The translations under genes and the position numbers were made by a program. The notes beneath the pieces were generated by a model. It saw only the letters and a list, made by a program, of their open reading frames with translations, was not told where the DNA came from and searched no databases. From Yoonia sp. F2084L (GTDB lineage Bacteria; Pseudomonadota; Alphaproteobacteria; Rhodobacterales; Rhodobacteraceae), in the NCBI RefSeq assembly GCF_023015625.1, contig NZ_JALKAH010000005.1:124001-188000 (forward strand): a stretch of DNA of 64,000 nucleotides, read 5' to 3'. Of this stretch, positions 57,761 to 64,000 are shown piece by piece; positions within the stretch are counted from its first letter, which is position 1; the number at the start of each line of letters is the position of its first letter.

Positions 57761-59497
57761 CTAGATCGGCAAACCAACGACAAAGCGCGCGCCAAGCGGC
57801 TCTGACGTTGGATCAGCATCCGTCGGGCGAATATTCTCGGCCCAGATGACGCCCGCATGTGCTTCAACAATCTGCTTTGAAATCGCCAGACCAAGACCCG
57901 AGTTATTGCCAAACTGGCCTTCGGGGCGTTCCGAATAAAAGCGTTGGAAAATCTTGGTCAGCGCATCATCAGGGATGCCCGGACCCGTATCCTCAACCAC
58001 GACAAGCACGCGGTTTTGGCGGGTCCGCGCCCAAACACGGATCGCATCGCCCTTGTCACAGAAAGAAACAGCGTTGGTGATCAGGTTCACAAACACCTGC
58101 GCCATGCGGCCCTCAAGCCCCTGCACGGTGATCGCCTCATCCGGTAAATCGGCGACGAAATCCACGCCGCGCTGGGTCGCATCTTTGCCAAGGAACTCCG
58201 CAATATTGCCAAGCATATTGATCAGATCGAAGGTTTCTTCTTCTTCCTTCACCAATTCACTATCAAGACGGGATGCATTGGAAATATCACTCACCAACCG
58301 GTCGAGGCGCTTCACATCATGCTCAATCACTTCCAGCAAACGCTCGCGCTGGTCATCGCGTTTGGCCACACGCATCGTGCCAACGGCCGAGCGGAGGGAC
58401 GCGAGCGGGTTCTTGATTTCGTGGGCGACGTCGGCGGCGAACTGTTCATTGCCTTCAATCCGCTCGTAAAGTGCGGCAACCATGCTGCGCAAGGCGGCGG
58501 AAAGGCGACCAATCTCATCAGGGCGTCCGCTTAGATCAGGAATACGGACACGACCGGGCGACATCTTGCGCGCGTTCTTTTCCTGGCTTGCCTCAGCCGC
58601 CGTTGCCAATTGGGCAAGCGGGTTCGCGATGGTCGAAGCCAGCACAAGGCTGAGGCCGATGCTGACAAAAACGCCAACAAAGAACAAACGCAAAAACTGT
58701 TCCCGTTCGCGGCGCACAAGGCTGTCCACTTCACCCGCGGCCGTGGTTACCGCAATCACGCCGACAGCGACACCGTTGCGCATGATCGGTGTGGTCACGA
58801 CAAAACTGGTGGCACCTTCGATTTGCGAGGCCTCGAGCTGCGTTCCATTTTCAATCGCTTGCCTGACGTTCTCTTGCGATAGCTGAACCAGGGCTTGTTC
58901 CTGGGTCATTGGTTCTTCACCGAAGGACCCAAGGCTGACCATGCCGTTCCAAAGCGAGATGAGAGAATCCAACACAAAGGTCCCGCCGGTCTGTGCTTCA
59001 AGTTCGGCAATCTGGGACGCGTTCAAGCCACCGGTCGCACGCGCCACCAGTGTTGTATCAGGGGCAAAGACGGATACTTCGACACCGCCGCGCAGGTTCA
59101 AACCATCAAGAGTTGCCGTCGGATTGATACCGTCGGCTGTGACCAGATTGACCGGGGCAACCGTCGGCAACTGCGCCTCAAACACATCAGCGATCAGCTG
59201 TGCTTCGTTGACAAGACCGTTTGCACGCTGAAAAGCCAGACTGTCACGCGATGGGCTGAGATAAAGCACACCGGCGATCAGCAGGATCAAAGCGATCAGA
59301 TTGAAGGTGACAATCTTGCGGGCAATGGGCGAACGCCGTAGCGCAAAAAGGCGACCACCCGGAACCTCATCAACTGCGATATCCTCAGTGACAAGATCGG
59401 GGTCAACCCAGTCATCACCCAACACAAGGTCAGGCGTGCGTGCCGCCGCACGCACCGACTTCAGGTCGCGTACGTCAATTTTCGGAGCGGCGGTCAT
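57761..59497 (-). CDS. chvG: Sensor histidine kinase ChvG
   Basis: This 578-residue kinase has a cytosolic lead, a first membrane helix (about 62-82), a periplasmic sensor region of about 185 residues, and a second helix (about 268-290). It continues with HAMP, the phospho-acceptor His359 in FAADVAHEIKNPLASL, and an ATPase domain (VFVNLITNAVSF, EDTGPGIPD, SGLGLAISKQIV). In related bacteria ChvG/ExoS responds to acid or cell-wall stress through the periplasmic inhibitor ExoR. It follows chvI by 3 bp. Confidence 0.95.
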   Translation of the reverse strand: MTAAPKIDVRDLKSVRAAARTPDLVLGDDWVDPDLVTEDIAVDEVPGGRLFALRRSPIARKIVTFNLIALILLIAGVLYLSPSRDSLAFQRANGLVNEAQLIADVFEAQLPTVAPVNLVTADGINPTATLDGLNLRGGVEVSVFAPDTTLVARATGGLNASQIAELEAQTGGTFVLDSLISLWNGMVSLGSFGEEPMTQEQALVQLSQENVRQAIENGTQLEASQIEGATSFVVTTPIMRNGVAVGVIAVTTAAGEVDSLVRREREQFLRLFFVGVFVSIGLSLVLASTIANPLAQLATAAEASQEKNARKMSPGRVRIPDLSGRPDEIGRLSAALRSMVAALYERIEGNEQFAADVAHEIKNPLASLRSAVGTMRVAKRDDQRERLLEVIEHDVKRLDRLVSDISNASRLDSELVKEEEETFDLINMLGNIAEFLGKDATQRGVDFVADLPDEAITVQGLEGRMAQVFVNLITNAVSFCDKGDAIRVWARTRQNRVLVVVEDTGPGIPDDALTKIFQRFYSERPEGQFGNNSGLGLAISKQIVEAHAGVIWAENIRPTDADPTSEPLGARFVVGLPI

Positions 59498-59500
59498 GCC

Positions 59501-60202
59501 TTACTCTTCGTTGTAGCGGTACCCGATGCCATAGAGGGTCTCGATCGCGGAAAACTCATTGTCCGTATTACGCATCTTCTTACGCAGCCGTTTGATGTGG
59601 CTGTCGATCGTGCGATCGTCCACGTAGACTTGATCATCATAGGCTACATCCATCAACTGATCGCGGCTTTTCACAAAGCCGGGCCGCTGGGCAAGCGCCT
59701 GCAACAACAAAAACTCGGTCACTGTCAGGGATACGTCTTTCCCTTTCCACTTTACTGCGTGACGAAGCGGGTCCATCACCAATTCACCGCGCACCATCAC
59801 TTTGGTGTCTTCGGTTTCCTCAATCTCTTCACCGGCGATCGCATCCTGACGACGCAAGAGCGCACGGATTCTTTCAACCAGTAAACGCTGAGAAAATGGC
59901 TTTTTTACGTAATCGTCCGCGCCCATACGCAAACCAAGGACTTCGTCGATCTCATCATCCTTGGACGTCAAGAAAATAACGGGCATCGACGTCTTCTGGC
60001 GCAGACGCTGCAACAGGTCCATGCCGTCCATCCGTGGCATTTTAATGTCCAACACAGCCAGTTCAGGCATACGTTTGTTGAACGCCTCCAATGCGGACAA
60101 GCCGTCATTGTAGGTCTCAACTTCAAACCCTTCGGCTTCGAGTGTCATCGAAACCGACGTAAGGATGTTCCTGTCATCATCGACAAGTGCAATTCTGGAC
60201 AT
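59501..60202 (-). CDS. chvI: Response regulator ChvI (OmpR family)
   Basis: This 233-residue regulator has a receiver domain (phospho-acceptor Asp52 in [13 protein letters not shown], Lys in DDYVKKPF) and a winged-helix output ([51 protein letters not shown]). The ATG at 60200-60202 has AAGGGG upstream. It leads the chvI-chvG-hprK-rapZ-EIIA-HPr run and is divergent from pckA. Confidence 0.96.
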   Translation of the reverse strand: MSRIALVDDDRNILTSVSMTLEAEGFEVETYNDGLSALEAFNKRMPELAVLDIKMPRMDGMDLLQRLRQKTSMPVIFLTSKDDEIDEVLGLRMGADDYVKKPFSQRLLVERIRALLRRQDAIAGEEIEETEDTKVMVRGELVMDPLRHAVKWKGKDVSLTVTEFLLLQALAQRPGFVKSRDQLMDVAYDDQVYVDDRTIDSHIKRLRKKMRNTDNEFSAIETLYGIGYRYNEE

Positions 60203-60378
60203 CAAAGAGCCCCTTCATTCGCTGTACCGACGCTCTTGCTGGCGCTGAAACAAGGTTTTCACTGTTTTATTGTGACGAATCAATAGTTAACTCAGTCTAG
60301 GCCACAAATACGCCTTATTTGGGTTAATTTTGCCAGTTTCGCCAAAATTCTTATTGCCGCCTCGACCAGAGCGTATGT

Positions 60379-60412
60379 TGGTTGCGCTAACATCGAAATG
60401 GTTGCGCTAACG
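60379..60412 (+). promoter_or_regulatory. Tandem LacI-type operators upstream of pckA
   Basis: The 13-base TGGTTGCGCTAAC occurs twice, at 60379-60391 and 60399-60411, exactly 20 bp apart. Each site is two mismatches from the palindrome TGTTAGCGCTAACA, which I recall for the Rhodobacter LacI-family regulator CceR controlling central carbon metabolism. The 20-bp period puts both on nearly the same DNA face. They lie about 90-120 bp before the pckA start. Confidence 0.6.
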
Positions 60413-60501
60413 ATGTGCGACGGGGGTATCGGCCCTTTAAAACTTGGTGCTATGGAAGACCATCGCTGGCCACAACGGCCACTTCACAAAGGAGCGAACC
60501 C

Positions 60502-62100
60502 ATGGACCACGGTACGGTCAACCCGTCGATGAAACTTGAAGATCAAGGCATCACAGGGCTGGGTTATGTGTATTACAACCGCTCTGAAGCCGAATTACAC
60601 GATGCAGCCGTTGCCGCTGGTGAAGGCGTCACAGGCAAAGGCGGCACCTTCCTTGTCACCACAGGCAAGCACACCGGGCGGTCGCCCAAGGACAAATTCG
60701 TGGTCAAAACGGCGAGTGTCGAAGACACGATCTGGTGGGAAAACAACCCACCAATGGAGCCAGCCAAGTTTGACATGCTCTACAACGACATGCTGGAGCA
60801 CATGAAAGGTGGCACCTACAACGTGCAGGACCTTTTTGGTGGTGCTGATCCGGCCCACCGTCTTGATGTTCGCGTCGTGACAGAGCTGACTTGGCATGGC
60901 CTGTTCATCCGTCACTTGCTGCGTCGCCCCGACGCGTCCGAGCTGGAAACATTTGCACCGGATTTCACAATCATCAACTGCCCCACCTTCAAGGCCGACC
61001 CTGACAAGCACGGGTGCCGGTCCGAGACCGTGATCGCGTTGAACTTCGAGAAGAAGCTGATCCTGATCGGCGGCACGGAATACGCCGGCGAAAACAAAAA
61101 GTCGGTCTTCACCCTGCTTAACTATCTGTTGCCCGAAAAAGGCATCATGCCGATGCACTGCTCGGCCAACCACGCGCCGGGCAACCCTGTTGATACGGCC
61201 GTCTTCTTTGGCTTGTCCGGTACAGGCAAGACGACCCTTTCTGCCGATCCAACCCGCGTGCTGATCGGCGACGACGAACATGGCTGGTCCGATCGCGGGA
61301 CCTTCAACTTTGAAGGCGGCTGCTACGCCAAGACGATCGGTCTGGACCCAGAGGCCGAGCCGGAAATTTACGCCACCTGTTCCATGCCGCACACGGTGAT
61401 CGAAAACATGGTCTTTGATCCAGAGACGCTTGAACTCGACTTCGAAGACGACAGTCTGACCGCGAACATGCGCTGCGCCTATCCGCTGAACTACATCTCC
61501 AACGCATCAGACACCGCACTGGGCGGGCATCCCAAGAACATCATCATGCTGACCTGCGATGCCTTCGGAGTCCTGCCCCCGATTGCGCGGCTGACACCGG
61601 CACAGGCGATGTATCACTTCCTGTCCGGCTTTACGTCAAAGGTCGCAGGCACCGAGCGCGGTGTGACAGAACCAGAGCCAACATTCAGCACCTGTTTCGG
61701 CGCGCCTTTCATGCCGCGCAGACCCGAAGTTTACGGCAACCTGCTGCGCTCCAAGATCGCAAGCCACGGTGCGACCTGCTGGTTGGTGAACACCGGCTGG
61801 ACCGGTGGCGCTTATGGCACCGGGTCACGCATGCCGATCAAAGCAACACGCGCGCTCTTGTCTGCGGCCCTGGACGGTACGCTGATCGAAAGCACCTTCC
61901 GCAAGGATGTGCATTTCGGGTTCGAGGTTCCAATCTCGGTTGATGGCGTAGACGATGGGCTGCTGAACCCGCGCGATACATGGGCCGACAAGGCAGGCTA
62001 TGACGCGCAGGCCGAAAAGCTGGTCACGATGTTCAGCGACAACTTTGAAAAATATGTCCCGTTCATTGATGACGATGTGAAAGCAGCGGCTATCGGCTGA
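60502..62100 (+). CDS. pckA: Phosphoenolpyruvate carboxykinase (ATP)
   Basis: This is a 532-residue gluconeogenic enzyme converting oxaloacetate and ATP to PEP. It has the P-loop [11 protein letters not shown] (about 237-247), TGRSPKDKF (about 58-66), the metal-site His/Asp segments ([10 protein letters not shown]) and FEGGCYAK. The ATG at 60502 has AAAGGAGC at ideal distance, so the frame extending to 60415 is rejected. Location beside chvI is conserved across alphaproteobacteria. The tandem operators upstream suggest carbon-source control. Confidence 0.97.
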   Translation: MDHGTVNPSMKLEDQGITGLGYVYYNRSEAELHDAAVAAGEGVTGKGGTFLVTTGKHTGRSPKDKFVVKTASVEDTIWWENNPPMEPAKFDMLYNDMLEHMKGGTYNVQDLFGGADPAHRLDVRVVTELTWHGLFIRHLLRRPDASELETFAPDFTIINCPTFKADPDKHGCRSETVIALNFEKKLILIGGTEYAGENKKSVFTLLNYLLPEKGIMPMHCSANHAPGNPVDTAVFFGLSGTGKTTLSADPTRVLIGDDEHGWSDRGTFNFEGGCYAKTIGLDPEAEPEIYATCSMPHTVIENMVFDPETLELDFEDDSLTANMRCAYPLNYISNASDTALGGHPKNIIMLTCDAFGVLPPIARLTPAQAMYHFLSGFTSKVAGTERGVTEPEPTFSTCFGAPFMPRRPEVYGNLLRSKIASHGATCWLVNTGWTGGAYGTGSRMPIKATRALLSAALDGTLIESTFRKDVHFGFEVPISVDGVDDGLLNPRDTWADKAGYDAQAEKLVTMFSDNFEKYVPFIDDDVKAAAIG

Positions 62101-62153
62101 ATAGACAGCGCATTTTCATAGACAACCGCGGTTTCATACCTAACTTATGGGGT

Positions 62154-62690
62154 ATGAAACCGACCTACACCCTGACCGCCGTTTTATGCCTGAGCATGAC
62201 AGTCGCCTCGGCTGACATTGCCACATCTTCCGAAATCGCATCGCTTGAGGCCGGCATTGTTTGCGCGCCCGACCCTATCGGATCAGTACCCGCGCCGGGC
62301 ACCGTGGCTGGCACGACGCATATCATCGCTGAAGAACCGGACTTCGTCAGCACCACGCGGCAAGTCCCTGCTGTGCTGGGCGTTGGTTTTGGTGTGAAAG
62401 CGCAAGCGGTCGCAACAGGCGGTCTGGACGGGATCAACATGGTTCTGACTCATCCAAAGATGGGCGCTACAAACGCAACGATGCAGACCTTTGCCACGCG
62501 GATCAGTGGTAGCGATCCTTCACTGACATTCTATCAGTTTGATTACAGCTATGAACTGGTCCTTGGCACATGGGAATTCACGGCGATGTCAGGAGATCAG
62601 GCGCTTTATTCGGTCAGTTTTGAAGTGGTGGACCCGCGCGCTGTGCCGCAACTCGCCAATGCCTGCGGCTATCTGGAACTGCTGTCCTAG
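62154..62690 (+). CDS. Secreted protein, DUF3859-like
   Basis: This 178-residue protein has signal peptide MKPTYTLTAVLCLSMTVASA. The mature part has VCAPDPIGSVPAPGTVAGTTHIIAEEPDFVSTTRQVPAVLGVGFGV and later GTWEFTAMSGDQALYSVSFEVVDP. This corresponds, as far as I can judge, to the DUF3859 pattern of a small beta-sandwich. Function unknown. Its stop overlaps the convergent TauE/SafE stop by a few bases. Confidence 0.7.
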   Translation: MKPTYTLTAVLCLSMTVASADIATSSEIASLEAGIVCAPDPIGSVPAPGTVAGTTHIIAEEPDFVSTTRQVPAVLGVGFGVKAQAVATGGLDGINMVLTHPKMGATNATMQTFATRISGSDPSLTFYQFDYSYELVLGTWEFTAMSGDQALYSVSFEVVDPRAVPQLANACGYLELLS

Positions 62691-63457
62691 CCCATCACAC
62701 CACGGCGGATCAAATTGGCGCCCGCGATGATCAACACCCATAGGGTCGCCTTGCGGAACCGTTCCTGATCAAACCGATCTCCCAGCCGGAACCCCAACCA
62801 CATGCCAAGTAACGCGGGGACCACCAGAGCCGCCGAAAACCCCCAGGTTTGCGCGTTCAGAATACCGGACTGCAAATGGCCCAGCAGTAGCATCACGGAC
62901 CCAAGCCCGTAGATCACCCCTTGCACCGACATCTGCCGTTCGCGGGGCGTATTAAGCGCCAAAAGATAGAGAACCGTCGGCGGACCCCATGTTCCCGCCA
63001 AACCGCCCAAGGTCCCGGCAAGGCCGCCTGCGGTCCATTCAAAGGGGCGACGCCACTGTGGCTTAATACGCGGACGCCAGCCGATAAGTTGAATGACACA
63101 CAGGGCGACAACCGGCACACCCAGCACAATGAACATCACGTCGCCCGGAATGCTGCGCACAAACTGAGCAGACACCAGAATCATGACGCAAACGACAATA
63201 ATATAGCGCCAGTGTTCCTTAAGCGACGCTTGTGCATTTCCGATCCCCGAACGCGCTACTTGCAGGACATTGGCAATCACAATCGGGATCACGATGCCCG
63301 CAATGACCAATTCCGGCGGAATGAAAATGCCCATCCCCGAAATCATGATCAGCGGCATCGCGAATCCGACGGCACCTTTGACAAAGCCACCCAGCAGCGT
63401 CACAGCGCAGGCAAAGGCAAAAATCGCTGGGGTTATCAGAGGCGAAAACTCGGGCAT
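62687..63457 (-). CDS. TauE/SafE-family membrane protein (sulfite/sulfoacetate exporter-like)
   Basis: This protein of about 256 residues has eight or so membrane helices and the family motif FACAVTLLGGFVKGAVGFAMPLIMISGM near the start and GGLAGTLGGLAGTWGPPTVLYLLAL in the middle. Members export organosulfonates or sulfite, but many have other anions as cargo. The ATG at 63455-63457 is taken as start; an upstream GTG at 63511 is in frame and neither has a strong ribosome-binding site. It is divergent from the acyl-CoA dehydrogenase-like gene. Confidence 0.85.
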   Translation of the reverse strand: MPEFSPLITPAIFAFACAVTLLGGFVKGAVGFAMPLIMISGMGIFIPPELVIAGIVIPIVIANVLQVARSGIGNAQASLKEHWRYIIVVCVMILVSAQFVRSIPGDVMFIVLGVPVVALCVIQLIGWRPRIKPQWRRPFEWTAGGLAGTLGGLAGTWGPPTVLYLLALNTPRERQMSVQGVIYGLGSVMLLLGHLQSGILNAQTWGFSAALVVPALLGMWLGFRLGDRFDQERFRKATLWVLIIAGANLIRRGVMG

Positions 63458-63551
63458 ATCTTGTCTTACGACATTGGTCAGGACATTCCAGAAAGAAATC
63501 ACGTGCGACACTTTTGTGCGTAACGACGTGTCTTGGTGAATAATTATTGCG

Positions 63552-63587
63552 CTGCACTTGCAAAGTGATTATCTCTGCACCTGCAAA
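63552..63587. promoter_or_regulatory. Tandem CTGCAC(T/C)TGCAAA operators
   Basis: The 13-mer CTGCACTTGCAAA (63552-63564) recurs as CTGCACCTGCAAA (63575-63587), 23 bp apart, just upstream of the acyl-CoA dehydrogenase-like gene. The first copy overlaps a palindrome CACTTGCAAAGTG. TGCAAA-containing tandem sites are typical of XRE-family short-chain acyl-CoA regulators (PccR/ScfR/RamB group) in Rhodobacteraceae. The match is inferred. Confidence 0.55.
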
Positions 63588-63604
63588 TTGATAGGAGTCG
63601 CAAA

Positions 63605-64000
63605 ATGGCGCATGATGGTCAGGATATGACGTTGAACCAAAACCCAGTTCTGGCTGATCTGCTGTCGCTGACCGCCGACGCAATTCCTGCTGTTGAAGAC
63701 GTTCTCGCACGCGCAAAAGACGCCGTGCGCGCCACTGTGACAGACGGCGACCGCATCTCTGGCAAGCTGATCGAAGAGAACCAGACAGCGGCCCACGGCC
63801 TTGCCTGGCTGGCCACCTACGCACAGTCCTTGCAGCAAATGCAAAACTGGGCTGAACGTCTGCAAGCGGATGGTAAATTTGGTGAGGTGGAACAGCTGAT
63901 CCACCAGATCGCCTTTGGTGAATACCTTTGGCAGATCTACGGCGGCATCCCGATGAGTCAGGGAGAGATCCTGCGCCTGCAAGACATCGGCCTGTCGCAG
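63605..64000 (+). CDS. Acyl-CoA dehydrogenase-like protein (partial, N-terminus only)
   Basis: The first 132 codons are present; the gene runs off the right edge. AGGAG lies eight bases before the ATG. The segment AAHGLAWLATYAQSLQQMQNWAERL and FGEYLWQIYGGIPMSQGEILRL is an all-helical N-terminal extension that I associate with a long acyl-CoA dehydrogenase type of Rhodobacterales. The catalytic domain is not in view, so the assignment is provisional. TGCAAA-type operators upstream are consistent with control by acyl-CoA metabolism. Confidence 0.55.
   Translation, partial: MAHDGQDMTLNQNPVLADLLSLTADAIPAVEDVLARAKDAVRATVTDGDRISGKLIEENQTAAHGLAWLATYAQSLQQMQNWAERLQADGKFGEVEQLIHQIAFGEYLWQIYGGIPMSQGEILRLQDIGLSQ

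Overview
The window looks like a chromosome segment of a marine Rhodobacteraceae (Roseobacter-group) alphaproteobacterium. The clues are the alphaproteobacterial rpoB, rpoC and ribosomal protein sequences, the conserved pckA/chvI-chvG-hprK-rapZ-PTS block, a TmoX/ProX-type betaine transporter beside a CuyA-like lyase, and many short intergenic palindromes.

From 1 to about 42.4 kb the backbone is the classical transcription/translation supercluster, all on the minus strand. Read in transcription order it is tuf copy B, tRNA-Trp, secE, nusG, rplK, rplA, rplJ, rplL, rpoB, rpoC, rpsL, rpsG, fusA, tuf copy A (cut by the window edge). It has been opened by accessory genes at five or more joints. Between rpoC and rpsL are a lipoprotein, an EamA exporter, UspA, and a LysR/DUF2892/SRPBCC unit. 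Between rplL and rpoB lie about 11 kb holding DUF3015 and Lnb/DUF4105 genes, an Asp/Glu racemase, a CuyA-like PLP enzyme, two HypT-like LysR regulators, and an operon of an alpha/beta hydrolase with a betaine-type ABC transporter. Between rplA and rplJ are a PAS-GGDEF-EAL protein and a hydrolase-like protein. A sulfotransferase-like gene sits between secE and tRNA-Trp. Between tRNA-Trp and tuf copy B are an acyltransferase, a CatB-type acetyltransferase, a small lipoprotein, a UspA/AGCS symporter operon, a GGDEF protein and a DUF2147 protein.

From 42.6 to 52.9 kb there are a VOC protein, a Tat-exported PhoX phosphatase with a possible Pho box, parC, and a metabolic series: SDR, a HIG1-like membrane protein, PduO-type cobalamin adenosyltransferase, etfB, etfA and a 3-hydroxybutyryl-CoA dehydrogenase. 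From 53 to 64 kb come a second GGDEF-EAL protein, an acyltransferase, and the compact carbon/cell-envelope control block HPr, EIIA-Man, RapZ, HprK, ChvG, ChvI, divergent from pckA. The window ends with a DUF3859-like secreted protein, a TauE/SafE permease and the start of an acyl-CoA dehydrogenase-like gene.

The most unusual structure is at 39.66-41.36 kb. A 1.35-kb cassette (diguanylate cyclase plus DUF2147 protein) is flanked by direct repeats, each made of a terminator, a palindrome and the 3' end of tuf. One copy belongs to the intact tuf gene; the other is a truncated remnant. A second theme is a family of short palindromes with a GTAG or GTAA foot, resembling REP elements, at five loci including the rpoB-rpoC and fusA-tuf junctions. 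I saw no CRISPR array, transposase, integrase or rRNA gene.
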